From Pseudomonas reinekei (GTDB taxonomy: Bacteria; Pseudomonadota; Gammaproteobacteria; Pseudomonadales; Pseudomonadaceae): a stretch of 64,000 nucleotides of DNA. The stretch lies in assembly GCF_001945365.1 (NCBI RefSeq), contig NZ_MSTQ01000005.1:372001-436000 (forward strand), in the 5' to 3' direction. Positions 39,413 to 48,668 of the stretch are shown here, piece by piece (position 1 is the first letter of the stretch; every line of letters begins with the position of its first letter). The position numbers and the translations under genes are program-made. The notes beneath the pieces were generated by a model. The model saw only the letters and a program-made list of their open reading frames with translations. It was not told where the DNA came from and ran no database searches.

Positions 39413-39838
39413 CTATGCCCCATCACCGTGCACGGTGGCGAGGACTTTACGAGCACCGCCATGATCACGGTGCTCGCCCAGATAAACGCCTTGCCAGGTC
39501 CCTAACGCCAGTCGGCCTGCCGAGATCGGCAAACTGAGCTGACAACCAAGCACGCTGGCCTTGAAGTGCGCCGGGAGGTCGTCCAGGCCTTCGTCGTTAT
39601 GCTCATAGCCGTCTGTTCCTTGTGGGATCAGACGATTGAAAAATCGTTCGAAGTCGCGACGTACCGCCGGATCGGCGTTCTCGTTGATGGTCAACGACGC
39701 CGAGGTATGCTGCAGCCACAAATGCAACAGACCGACCCGACACGCCTTGAGTTCAGGCAAGCCGGCGAGTAACTCGTCCGTTACCAGATGAAAGCCCCGG
39801 GGCCTCGCCCGCAGGGTAATCAGAGTCTGTTGCCACAT
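39413..39838 (-). CDS. YjbQ family protein (UPF0047)
   Basis: Small beta-rich protein, 141 residues from the ATG at 39838 (MWQQTLITLRARPRGFHLVT). UPF0047/YjbQ proteins show weak thiamine phosphate synthase activity in some species. Conserved residues appear in LLHLWLQHTSASLTINENAD, GYEHNDEGLDDLPAHFKASV and LGTWQGVYLGEHRDHGGAR, grouped around a probable metal site of His residues. Confidence 0.92.
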   Translation of the reverse strand: MWQQTLITLRARPRGFHLVTDELLAGLPELKACRVGLLHLWLQHTSASLTINENADPAVRRDFERFFNRLIPQGTDGYEHNDEGLDDLPAHFKASVLGCQLSLPISAGRLALGTWQGVYLGEHRDHGGARKVLATVHGDGA

Positions 39839-40009
39839 ACAGTTCTCCGCACGTTCGGGGCGCATTCTAGCGCGCTCTGGGAAAAAACAAAGGCCCTAAT
39901 ATTCCTTCCATTGCGTAAGCGATTGCCCGCAGAAAAACCCCTGCCGTAAACCTTCACAAAGCTGTCAGAAAAAACCTTTCAGCCACACGTCCAATGACAA
40001 AATCCAGAC

Positions 40010-40033
40010 AAAAAAATGCCCGGCAAGCCGGGC
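40010..40033 (-). terminator. Terminator of glnK-amtB operon
   Basis: On the minus strand: GCCCGGC-tt-GCCGGGC followed by ATTTTTTT, about 20 bp past the amtB stop. Confidence 0.9.
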
Positions 40034-40052
40034 AAGTTTTTTATGCGGGTGC

Positions 40053-41390
40053 TTACAAGTTGTAGCCGCGTTCGTTGTGAAGCGCCAGATCGATACCGAC
40101 TGCCTCTTCTTCTTCAGTGACCCGCAGGCCCATGACGGCATCGAGGACCTTGAGGATGATAAATGTGACAATCGCGGTGTAGATCACGGTGAAGCCCACA
40201 CCTTTGCACTGAATCCAGACTTGTGCGGCGATGTCGGTCACGGTGCCGAAGCCACCCAGCGATGGTGCAGCGAACACACCGGTCAGGATCGCGCCGAGGA
40301 TACCGCCGATACCGTGCACGCCGAAGGCGTCGAGGGAATCGTCATAACCCAGTTTGCGTTTAAGGGTGGTGGCGCAGAAGAAGCACACCACGCCTGCAGC
40401 CAGACCGATCACCAGTGCGCCCATCGGGCCAACGGTGCCCGCGGCTGGAGTGATGGCGACCAGACCGGCGACCACACCCGAAGCAATACCCAGTGCGCTT
40501 GGCTTACCGTGGGTGACCCACTCGGCGAACATCCAGCCCAGTGCAGCAGCAGCGGTAGCGATCTGGGTCACCAGCATCGCCATACCGGCGGTGCCGTTGG
40601 CCGCAGCAGCGGAACCGGCGTTGAAACCGAACCAGCCAACCCACAGCATTGCGGCGCCCATCAGGGTGTAACCGAGGTTGTGCGGTGCCATCGGGGTGGT
40701 AGGGAAGCCTTTGCGCTTGCCCAGTACCAGGCAGGCAATCAGGCCGGCCACACCGGCGTTGATGTGCACCACGGTGCCGCCAGCGAAGTCGAGCACGCCC
40801 CAGTCCCACATCAGGCCGCCGTTACCGGACCAGACCATGTGTGCGATTGGCGCATATACCAGGGTGAACCAGATGCCCATGAAGATCAGCATCGCGGAGA
40901 ATTTCATCCGCTCGGCGAAGGCACCGACGATCAGCGCCGGGGTGATGATGGCGAAGGTCATCTGGAAAGTGATGAACACCGCTTCAGGGAACAGCGCCGC
41001 CGGCCCGGTCAGGCTGGATGGCGTGACACCGGCGAGGAAAGCCTTGCCCATGCCGCCGAAGAACGAGTTGAAGTTGACGACGCCCTGCTCCATGCCGGTG
41101 GTGTCGAACGCGATGCTGTAGCCATAAATGACCCACAGGACGCTGATCAGACCGGTAATGGCGAAGCACTGCATCATCACGGAAAGAATGTTTTTCGACC
41201 GCACCATGCCGCCGTAGAACAGCGCGAGGCCGGGGATGGTCATGAACAGCACCAGAGCTGTCGAGGTCAACATCCAGGCGGTATCACCGGAGTTGAGGAC
41301 TGGGGCCGCCACTTCGTCTGCCGCCAAAGCAAGGCTGGGCATTACGATGGACAACAGGGCTCCTAGCCCTGCGAATTTACGCAGAGTCAT
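40053..41390 (-). CDS. amtB: Ammonium transporter AmtB
   Basis: Ammonium channel of the Amt family, 445 residues. A cleaved signal peptide (ends near LALAADEV) precedes 11 membrane segments. Family motifs: DTAWMLTSTALVLFMTIPGL, FAGGTVVHINAGVAGLIACL with the first pore histidine, and ALDAFGVHGIGGILGAIL with the second. C-terminal cytoplasmic tail binds GlnK, encoded 35 bp upstream in the same operon; regulation by nitrogen through NtrC and sigma-54 is expected but I found no convincing promoter. Confidence 0.96.
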   Translation of the reverse strand: MTLRKFAGLGALLSIVMPSLALAADEVAAPVLNSGDTAWMLTSTALVLFMTIPGLALFYGGMVRSKNILSVMMQCFAITGLISVLWVIYGYSIAFDTTGMEQGVVNFNSFFGGMGKAFLAGVTPSSLTGPAALFPEAVFITFQMTFAIITPALIVGAFAERMKFSAMLIFMGIWFTLVYAPIAHMVWSGNGGLMWDWGVLDFAGGTVVHINAGVAGLIACLVLGKRKGFPTTPMAPHNLGYTLMGAAMLWVGWFGFNAGSAAAANGTAGMAMLVTQIATAAAALGWMFAEWVTHGKPSALGIASGVVAGLVAITPAAGTVGPMGALVIGLAAGVVCFFCATTLKRKLGYDDSLDAFGVHGIGGILGAILTGVFAAPSLGGFGTVTDIAAQVWIQCKGVGFTVIYTAIVTFIILKVLDAVMGLRVTEEEEAVGIDLALHNERGYNL

Positions 41391-41425
41391 ATTGTTTTCT
41401 CCTGGGGCGTTGGGTTTGTGGCGGC

Positions 41426-42184
<759 letters not shown>

Positions 42185-42451
42185 ATGCTCGCGCCCAAAG
42201 ACTTCCTCGATGCCCTGACCGGCACCGCCTCCCGCCTCTTCAGCGGCGACACCCCCCTGCCGAAAAGCGAAATCGAAAGCCAGTTCAAGGCATTGTTGCA
42301 GAGCGGCTTCAGTAAGCTGGATCTGGTGAGCCGGGAAGAGTTTGATAGCCAGATGGTCGTGCTGGCGCGCACGCGGGCACGCCTGGAGGCACTCGAGGCG
42401 AAGGTCGCAGAGATGGAAGCGAAGCTAAGCCCACCAGCAGAAACCGAATAA
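42185..42451 (+). CDS. ubiK: Ubiquinone biosynthesis accessory factor UbiK
   Basis: 88-residue UbiK (YqiC/BMFP family) protein, an accessory factor for aerobic ubiquinone synthesis that binds UbiJ and lipids. N-terminal amphipathic segment MLAPKDFLDALTGTASRLF and a C-terminal trimeric coiled-coil VVLARTRARLEALEAKVAEM. The ATG at 42185 is the conserved start; located upstream of comM as in other pseudomonads. Confidence 0.92.
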   Translation: MLAPKDFLDALTGTASRLFSGDTPLPKSEIESQFKALLQSGFSKLDLVSREEFDSQMVVLARTRARLEALEAKVAEMEAKLSPPAETE

Positions 42452-42452
42452 T

Positions 42453-42543
42453 TGTAAGAGCCAGCTTGCTGGCGATCGCGGTTGTACCGTCGATACATTT
42501 GTCGCCTGACCAATCGCTATCGCCAGCAAGCCGGCTCCTACAG
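42453..42543. repeat. REPIN-like inverted repeat pair
   Basis: GAGCCAGCTTGCTGGCGATCG (from 42458) and the inverse ATCGCCAGCAAGCCGGCTCC (near 42519-42540) between ubiK and comM; a different REP subfamily (CCAGC core) from the others. Confidence 0.78.
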
Positions 42544-42665
42544 ACTTAGCATCTGCAACATCCAGTGAAGGTTTGCCTCCTCAAACACCCCGCCAGAAAC
42601 TCCTCCGCCAACTACCCTTCAAAAAGCCCGCAGGAAGCGGCCCCGATTCATCTCAAGGAACGACC

Positions 42666-43511
42666 ATGTCCCTCTCCATCGTCCACAGCCGCGCCCAGAT
42701 TGGCGTGGATGCACCCGCTGTCACTGTCGAAGTCCATCTGGCCAACGGTTTGCCATCACTGACCATGGTTGGTCTGCCCGAGGCGGCGGTGAAGGAGAGT
42801 AAGGATCGGGTGCGCAGTGCGATCATCAATTCGGGGCTGCAATTTCCGGCGCGGCGGATCACGTTGAATCTGGCGCCGGCGGATTTGCCCAAGGATGGCG
42901 GGCGGTTCGACCTGGCGATTGCGTTGGGGATTCTCTCGGCCAGTGTGCAGGTGCCGACGCTGACGCTCGATGATGTGGAATGTCTGGGTGAGTTGGCGCT
43001 GTCAGGCGCGGTGCGTGCCGTGCGCGGCGTCTTGCCGGCGGCATTGGCGGCGCGCAAGGCCGGGCGCTCGCTGATGGTGCCGCGGGCGAATGCCGAGGAG
43101 GCGTGCCTGGCGTCCGGCTTGAAGGTGATTGCGGTGGATCATCTGCTGGAAGCCGTCGCCCATTTCAACGGGCACACGCCGGTCGAACCCTATGTCTCCG
43201 ATGGCTTGATTCACGCCAGCAAACCCTACCCCGACTTGAACGAGGTACAGGGGCAGCTAGCCGCCAAGCGTGCGCTACTGATTGCGGCGGCGGGCGCTCA
43301 CAATCTTCTGTTCAGCGGGCCGCCAGGAACGGGCAAGACCTTGCTGGCGAGTCGTTTGCCGGGTTTGCTGCCCCCGCTGGCGGAGTCCGAGGCGCTGGAA
43401 GTGGCGGCGATTCAATCGGTGGTCAGTTGCTCGCCCTTGAGTCATTGGCCGCAACGACCCTTCCGCCAGCCCCATCACTCGGCTTCCGGGCCTGCACTCG
43501 TGGGGGGCGGC
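42666..43511 (+). pseudogene. comM: 5' fragment of comM, interrupted by transposon
   Basis: ComM (YifB family) is an AAA+ helicase that promotes branch migration during natural transformation. The first 282 codons are intact: N-terminal Lon-like domain (MSLSIVHSRAQIGVDAPAVT), Walker A LLFSGPPGTGKTLLASRLPG, and PFRQPHHSASGPALVGGG, where intact ComM would continue into the PGEI(T/S)LAHHGVLFLDE segment. Instead the reading frame enters the transposon end and stops at 43527-43529 after CGISK. Walker B, sensor and C-terminal domains are missing, so the fragment should be inactive. The 3' part is expected beyond the right end of the element, outside the window. Confidence 0.95.
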
Positions 43512-43557
43512 TGTGGGATTTCGAAATAAATGAGACGTTTTCGAAATTAATGCGACT
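43512..43557 (+). repeat. Transposon left end with tandem TnsB-type binding repeats
   Basis: Begins TGTGGGA, then TTCGAAATAAATGAGACG (43520-43537) and TTCGAAATTAATGCGACT (43540-43557), 15 of 18 positions identical and exactly 20 bp apart. This matches the arrangement of transposase binding sites in Tn7-like ends. Confidence 0.88.
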
Positions 43558-43737
43558 GATTTAGACGACCGCTTTGTCGTCCGCAAAAAGCATCTTTAAG
43601 CAAGAACGAACTCTTTCACATGGAAAGTTTTTTCTTTTCCACAACTGAAGCGGATTGCCTATCGCTTCACTACAATATTCCGATAGCAATATGAGATGAT
43701 CGAAGACTAAAAGTACTTCTACCTGACAGGGATCGTT

Positions 43738-45300
43738 ATGGCAGCTCCAGATTTCCGCCTCATTGCGTCAGCCAACAGCGACAAAGGTGGGCATTTCGAC
43801 GATATCGGTGCAATTGGAAAGACGATCACCCCGGAAATCGTTATCGCCCTTTGTGGACCGATGGGTACGCCGCTGCACGACGTAGCCCGAACCTTTAAGG
43901 AGCTGCTGCTAGGAACGGACTACAACTACGAAAAAGTTAATATCATCAGGCTGAGTGATGAGATTCGTAAGCAAAAATCTCTCACTGGCGAAAAGTCGAT
44001 AATCAAGCTCATTGAAGCAGGGAACGAGCTACGCCGAGAGTACGGCAATGAGATTCTTGCTCGCTTTGCCATTCGACGTATCACTCTGGAGCGGGAAGAA
44101 GCCCAGCAAGAAGCCGAGGACCACCATGAGCCAGATATGTTTGAGCATCCTGGCGCTGCTCCCATTCCGAAGGTCACTGTCCGCTACTGCCACATTATCG
44201 ACTCGATAAAGCACATCGACGAACTCAAGCTCTTGCGCTCGATCTACGGCGACATGCTGCATGTGGTAGGGGTCTATTCGCCGATCGAATTACGCATCGC
44301 GCGACTGGAAAGATACAAAAGTCAGGGCGACCACATCCACGACCTCATCGACAGAGACTCAGGCGAAGAGATAGATCATGGGCAACGTGTCGAAGACACC
44401 TTCCCGCAAGCCGACTTTTTCCTTCGCGTGGAGAAGACCACCGATACCCATCGAAAGGGTCGAGTAAAACGATTCCTCGATTTGATGCTGGGCACTGTTA
44501 TCGCGACTCCTACGTTGAACGAGAGAGCGATGTACGCTGCCTTTTCCGCTGCACGAAACTCTGCATGTCTTTCCCGACAGGTGGGAGCTGCGATCACCAG
44601 TGCGGAAGGTGAGATTTTGGCAACCGGATGGAACGATGTGCCAAAAGCGTTTGGAGGTCTTTATCAAACGGAATCGTATGGAAGCTCACCGGATGAAGAT
44701 CGACGCTGCTGGAACCTTGATGGGGGCCGATGCTCCAACGATCAGGAAAAGGAAGTCATCTCAAATGCCATCGTTGATCTTCTCGCTCAAGAGGGCCTCA
44801 TAGAAGAGTCGAAGCGAGACCAAGTCTATAAGGCAATTCGCAAGAAATCACAGCTCAAGAGCTTGATTGAGTTTTCACGCGCGGTACATGCGGAAATGCA
44901 TGCCTTATTAAGCGCTGGCAGCACGGATGGTGGAAAGATCAGGGATGGGAAATTGTTTGTTACCACCTATCCTTGCCACTCATGTGCAAGACACATTGTC
45001 GCGGCAGGTGTTCGTGAAGTGTACTTTCTAGAGCCATACCGCAAGAGCCTTGCGACGAAGCTTCACGAGGATGCTATAACTGAAAACGAGAACGAAACGG
45101 AGAAGGTGAGAGTCATGCCATTCGACGGTGTAGCTCCTTCACGATTTCTGCGCTTTTTCTCGGCACATCCCAAAGGTCGGAAAAATTCCGAGGGCAGCAT
45201 GCACACACGAGAGGCTCATCCCGTCGCCTTTGTCACAATGGAAGCAATTCCGACTCTTGAATCTCTCATCGTTCAAGGACTATCCTCCCGCGGCATTTGA
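43738..45300 (+). CDS. Anti-phage dCTP deaminase-type protein
   Basis: 520-residue protein with the architecture of the anti-phage dCTP/dCMP deaminase family: an N-terminal P-loop kinase-like domain (IVIALCGPMGTPLHDVART, residues 34-52, P-loop degenerate) and a C-terminal cytidine/deoxycytidylate deaminase domain with zinc site His384-Ala-Glu386 and Cys413-His-Ser-Cys416 (VTTYPCHSCARHI). Such proteins deplete the cell's dCTP pool when phage infect and stop phage DNA synthesis. AGGGA ribosome site 8 nt before the ATG. First cargo gene, transcribed inward from the comM-proximal end. Assignment from architecture and motifs. Confidence 0.88.
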   Translation: MAAPDFRLIASANSDKGGHFDDIGAIGKTITPEIVIALCGPMGTPLHDVARTFKELLLGTDYNYEKVNIIRLSDEIRKQKSLTGEKSIIKLIEAGNELRREYGNEILARFAIRRITLEREEAQQEAEDHHEPDMFEHPGAAPIPKVTVRYCHIIDSIKHIDELKLLRSIYGDMLHVVGVYSPIELRIARLERYKSQGDHIHDLIDRDSGEEIDHGQRVEDTFPQADFFLRVEKTTDTHRKGRVKRFLDLMLGTVIATPTLNERAMYAAFSAARNSACLSRQVGAAITSAEGEILATGWNDVPKAFGGLYQTESYGSSPDEDRRCWNLDGGRCSNDQEKEVISNAIVDLLAQEGLIEESKRDQVYKAIRKKSQLKSLIEFSRAVHAEMHALLSAGSTDGGKIRDGKLFVTTYPCHSCARHIVAAGVREVYFLEPYRKSLATKLHEDAITENENETEKVRVMPFDGVAPSRFLRFFSAHPKGRKNSEGSMHTREAHPVAFVTMEAIPTLESLIVQGLSSRGI

Positions 45301-45339
45301 GATCACCCGCATGACCTGTAGCAGCTGTGGAGCATTTTT

Positions 45340-45573
45340 ATGAAAATCGTTGATGACTTTGATATCTCGGAGCGGGGAGCACAGATGGCGTTCACATTTG
45401 AAGCCTCTGATATCAACGATCAATCGTACCTTCCAGTACCGAAGGTCATAAATTCCACGAATGCGCTGCCGCTGGCGGAATGCAAGATTGTTTCGTTTCG
45501 TCGCCCACCAGTTTCGCCGGCGGAAGCAAGCTTGCTGGCCAGGATTCTACAAAGAACTCGTCATTTCGTTTGA
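45340..45573 (+). CDS. Small hypothetical protein, possibly frameshifted
   Basis: 77 residues starting MKIVDDFDISERGAQMAF after a GGAG ribosome site. No family recognised. The first frame ends at 45573, while another frame continues with coding-looking sequence (ARPYARWTHDGKKSLIERGL, then PGVSKVITLFEPHQIQ) to 45704, which suggests one gene of about 120 residues split by a single frameshift near 45545-45560. The 40-bp gap after the deaminase could place it in the same transcript. Confidence 0.55.
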   Translation: MKIVDDFDISERGAQMAFTFEASDINDQSYLPVPKVINSTNALPLAECKIVSFRRPPVSPAEASLLARILQRTRHFV

Positions 45574-45861
45574 GCGCCCGCCCATACGCTCGCTGGACAC
45601 ACGACGGCAAAAAGTCGCTAATCGAACGTGGTCTGCCTGGAGTTTCGAAAGTTATTACTCTGTTTGAGCCTCATCAGATACAGAGCATAGGCAACGCCGG
45701 ATGATTACTTGTCCTACAGTTAGCTGGACTGCAATAAAGAGCTTGTCTTAGAGAGGTCGCTCTGGCTGATTCGCGCTACTGGGAGTCCGAGTCCATTGAA
45801 GCCTCATACCGAGCACGCATGAACAGCGATTTCGTTTGTTGAGCCTTCGGAAGGGCATCTC
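45574..45861. other. Region with possible frameshifted gene tail, then no gene
   Basis: To 45704 this holds the second-frame continuation described under the 45340 gene. From 45705 to 45861 I see no gene, only a probable promoter region for the next gene. Confidence 0.4.
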
Positions 45862-46914
45862 ATGCAACTATGCGAATTGTCAGGCTACGAAAATTTGACA
45901 TTAGCCCTGTTCCCGTTTCGCTGGTATGAGACGGGGCGGTGGATAATCCGCGCTCTTAAGTACGTTCAACCGGGGGATGTCACATGGATGCCTCATTACA
46001 TTGAAGCGAATGGTCATGCGAAGGCCCAAACGTTCCCTACGTATGAAGAGGCCAGAGCATTTTCCACTCAATTCAATGCGCAGATCGCCGACAGAGCGAC
46101 TTCACTCAACCTCGATGATGTTCTGCGCGCGTCTCTGACGCTGAAGGCAGAGAAAGAAATTATCGTGCAAGAACGCCTAGCGGATGAAGAATGCATGATG
46201 CTCAAAGAGGCACTACGCCGAAACGCCCCCCTCGCGCGCCCTCAACAAGCTGACCTAATCCTTCCCCCTGACCTGGAAAATTTAAGTGGCGCACTATTTG
46301 AGCAGTTGCAGGAAGCGCCCTATCTTCAGATCGCGTTCTTCCCTAGATACAGGATTGCATTGTCCCGGAGTGGAGAACATGACTGGTCACATCGGTTGAA
46401 CCCGACTAAAAAATGCGCAATGTACTGCTCTCGCGAAAAGATCGCCCGAGGTTTTGGTCTGTCTGGTACCGCTCATTGGGGCAAAACCAAAGTTGATATC
46501 CGCTCCCAATTGCTGCCCAGAGCTAACAAGCTTTTACAATTGGCCAGCGTTCAGAAATTACTGATAGAAGCTAAAGCTCGTGGCCAGCGCGTGGTCGTCG
46601 TTGCGGGCTTTGTGTTCTGGTATGAGGAATCGGGTACGCCTGGCTGGACTGTTAAAACAGTCAGTGGTGATTCAGCCAGCAAAAACGGTGAAACCCTATG
46701 GCACGAAGGTACGATTATCTCCAAGAACCACGGACGTATCGTGGTGCTGCCCTACATCAAAGAGAATGGCCAGAAGGTACATGGTCATACGAAGAATTCG
46801 AGCCATGAGAAAAAAGCATTTCCGCGCCATCCGGATGAGTATGTCGAAGTACCGTTCGAAGTGCTGAGAGGCGACCTAATGATTGAGCTATTCGGCGGCC
46901 TTCCCTACGAGTGA
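45862..46914 (+). CDS. Hypothetical protein, unrecognised
   Basis: 350-residue soluble protein that I do not recognise. It begins MQLCELSGYENLTLALFPFR; a GGAAGGGCATCT ribosome-site region precedes the ATG. Aromatic-rich (many Trp/Tyr/Phe), predicted mixed alpha/beta, no signal or membrane helix. Middle segment LSRSGEHDWSHRLNPTKKCA and C-terminal GRIVVLPYIKENGQKVHGHT look like ordered domain pieces. Placed between the deaminase and SIR2 genes, so a defence-related or accessory role is possible but has no direct support. Confidence 0.72.
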   Translation: MQLCELSGYENLTLALFPFRWYETGRWIIRALKYVQPGDVTWMPHYIEANGHAKAQTFPTYEEARAFSTQFNAQIADRATSLNLDDVLRASLTLKAEKEIIVQERLADEECMMLKEALRRNAPLARPQQADLILPPDLENLSGALFEQLQEAPYLQIAFFPRYRIALSRSGEHDWSHRLNPTKKCAMYCSREKIARGFGLSGTAHWGKTKVDIRSQLLPRANKLLQLASVQKLLIEAKARGQRVVVVAGFVFWYEESGTPGWTVKTVSGDSASKNGETLWHEGTIISKNHGRIVVLPYIKENGQKVHGHTKNSSHEKKAFPRHPDEYVEVPFEVLRGDLMIELFGGLPYE

Positions 46915-47034
46915 AACGCTCCAACCTAATCAGGCAGGCCCCTCCACACCCAACAGGAATTGACGTCAACCGTCCACCAGGGGAGTGTCGGCGCGTAGCC
47001 TGTGCAAGCAAAACGATCACGGAGTAAGAAATAA

Positions 47035-47418
47035 GTGGAAAAAACCTTTGAAACACCCGCTGAAAGCTCGCTGCGAGGATGGAGTTACAAAGGTGCATTG
47101 GATGCAGGCTTAGAGCTTAAATCCTATGCTTGGGAAGACGTTCCCATCGGCACATGGCTTGCTCGGTTGGACTTCAAGGTCTGGTCAAATAAGACATCTG
47201 CTGGGAGCCTCGGGTGTTATTTCACCTCATTGGCCGATGGCCGACGATACCTGCTTTCCGCTTTCCGTCCTTACCGCTCGACCGCAAGAACCTATACACC
47301 AACAGACGGATCCGTCGACTTTTCATCCCGAGGCATCGATGGTCAGGTCTTTTTGTTGGAGACCGGCAAAGGGGCAAACGGGACAACAAAATGGCTTTCA
47401 GCGAAGCTCAACGAGTAA
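47035..47418 (+). CDS. Hypothetical protein, unrecognised
   Basis: 127-residue protein starting at a GTG preceded by GGAGTAAG. It has SSLRGWSYKGALDAGLELKS and GCYFTSLADGRRYLLSAFRP, suggesting a beta-rich fold, perhaps related to a toxin-immunity or ADP-ribosyl-type scaffold, though I cannot place it. It lies 120 bp after the previous hypothetical gene on the same strand. Confidence 0.65.
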   Translation: MEKTFETPAESSLRGWSYKGALDAGLELKSYAWEDVPIGTWLARLDFKVWSNKTSAGSLGCYFTSLADGRRYLLSAFRPYRSTARTYTPTDGSVDFSSRGIDGQVFLLETGKGANGTTKWLSAKLNE

Positions 47419-47511
47419 CACTTAAAGGGTCGTTTTTCTGTAACAGGTCGAGAAAATCATATAAAAACATCGCCCTAGTACTCTGCTCGGCTTTCCAACT
47501 GTCGAGCGACG

Positions 47512-47832
47512 TCAGTCGTGGAAGGTAGCCACCCGGTGACGGCCACAGCTCTCACCTGGTAAAGCGGAAATCATGCTTACAGTGGCAATCTCTCCGCTTT
47601 GCCAGTCCAGATTGTCTCGCTCAAAAATGTCGCCAAACAGGTGTGTTCGTAGAAATTCGTTAGCGACTGGTGCGAAGTCAAAAAGGGGACCTTGAACGGG
47701 CGCGCCCGAGAGCTTAGTCTGATTCGCTGTACCTGCAGCCATGAGCGCTTCTCCCTTGGGGCTCGGCGAACTGGGCTCTTTGCCAGGCGCATCATTTATG
47801 CCTAGCTGTTTTCGCGCCTCAATTACCGTCAT
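47512..47832 (-). pseudogene. Truncated carboxymuconolactone decarboxylase-family gene
   Basis: Minus-strand fragment of about 106 codons reading GEALMAAGTANQTKLSGAPV, then QGPLFDFAPVANEFLRTHLF and GDIFERDNLDWQSGEIATVS before breaking off after SALPG. This pattern is the characteristic start of CMD-family proteins (alkylhydroperoxidase-like), which continue for about 100 residues more. The remaining residues (ESCGRHRVATFHD) are not family-like, so the gene is cut at its 3' side. It is debris from an earlier insertion or deletion within the cargo. Confidence 0.7.
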
Positions 47833-47920
47833 CAGCTCCCCCAGGGCGTTTAGGCTTCTCGGAAATCCTGCGTACGCATAAATGGTCAATCTCGGAGAGC
47901 ATGTATGACGGCATAGATGT

Positions 47921-48046
47921 CGGAGTTCGAATCTCTCCTTCACCGCCACATTCAGTAAACGCAAGCCCCTGATTTTCGTAGAGAAAGTCGGTGGCTTGTG
48001 GTTTCTGGAGTCTGAAAAAGGGCCATATGGGACTGAGAGGGGACTG
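47921..48046 (+). other. tRNA 3'-end-like relic with att-type repeats
   Basis: 47921-47948 reads CGGAGTTCGAATCTCTCC then TTCACCGCCA: a T-arm with TTCGAAT loop, an acceptor 3' half and CCA, as in a tRNA (closest in style to tRNA-Ser). No 5' half is present, so it is not a tRNA gene. At 48029-48035 and 48040-48046 GGGACTG repeats 11 bp apart, like arm-type integrase sites. Together they look like the attachment junction of a lost integrative element. Confidence 0.55.
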
Positions 48047-48153
48047 GCGCGCTATTTTGGTGCGAGACAGCCACATCATGAATGAGCGCCCAAGGCAGTG
48101 TGATCCGGTTGCATGAACTAAGCTTTTTAAACCTCTCGCCAAGGAAGACGCTC

Positions 48154-48372
48154 ATGCCAAATAGCCCAGACTCTAATATCGCCACGGCAGATGCGCTGAC
48201 ACTGCTTCTGCACAACCAGCATGCTCTGGGGGCGGCAATAGAGGAGATAACGAAATGGCTTTCAGACAATGGCGTAGAGGGCGTTGCAGATAGCGCATTT
48301 GTGGCCATGGAAACCTTGGACACAAATGCAAAAGCGATTACAGACGCGATTATGCAACTACGGCAGCTCTAG
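48154..48372 (+). CDS. Small hypothetical protein
   Basis: 72-residue protein, MPNSPDSNIATADALTLLLH, with a clear AAGGAAG ribosome site 8 nt before the ATG. Helical, acidic, with ALGAAIEEITKWLSDNGVEG and a C-terminal helix TLDTNAKAITDAIMQLRQL. No recognised family. It lies next to the att-like relic, where such small genes often remain after loss of an integrated element. Confidence 0.7.
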   Translation: MPNSPDSNIATADALTLLLHNQHALGAAIEEITKWLSDNGVEGVADSAFVAMETLDTNAKAITDAIMQLRQL

Positions 48373-48668
48373 AGAATCACCGCCAGAGGGCAGCAGTTGG
48401 CCAGCAGGCGCTGCTCAAATGCGTCTAACAAAGTGAACGCGATAACGTGTATCGGTAGAACCGGCTTGGGGAGGCGCAAAGACCTGATCAGACATCGTGT
48501 TAGGACTTGGCTTGTTTAACTCTGGACCGTGTCCTCCAAGCGAAACTGACAATCTCGAATGATTCGCCCGAACCCGCCCGGTCAGGTCGCAAGGTGGGTC
48601 TGCCAGGTACCCTTGCCGCATGGTATAAATCCTCACTAATTTAAACTCATGATCAGGTCGGGGCCGTT
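48373..48668. other. Intergenic region before SIR2 gene
   Basis: About 296 bp with no supported gene. The last 40 bp are AT-rich (GGTATAAATCC near 48620) and likely include the SIR2 gene promoter. Confidence 0.4.

Noticed and set aside
40077..41366. Long plus-strand His/Gly-rich frame opposite amtB
   Set aside because: Composition is the complement of membrane-helix codons; amtB is certain.
47921..47948. A complete tRNA gene
   Set aside because: Only the T-arm and acceptor 3' half with CCA are present; no D-arm, anticodon arm or 5' acceptor.
47819..48142. Minus-strand frame containing GGEGEIRTPTSMPS
   Set aside because: This string is a well-known artefact of translating the antisense of a tRNA 3' end, so the frame is not a gene.
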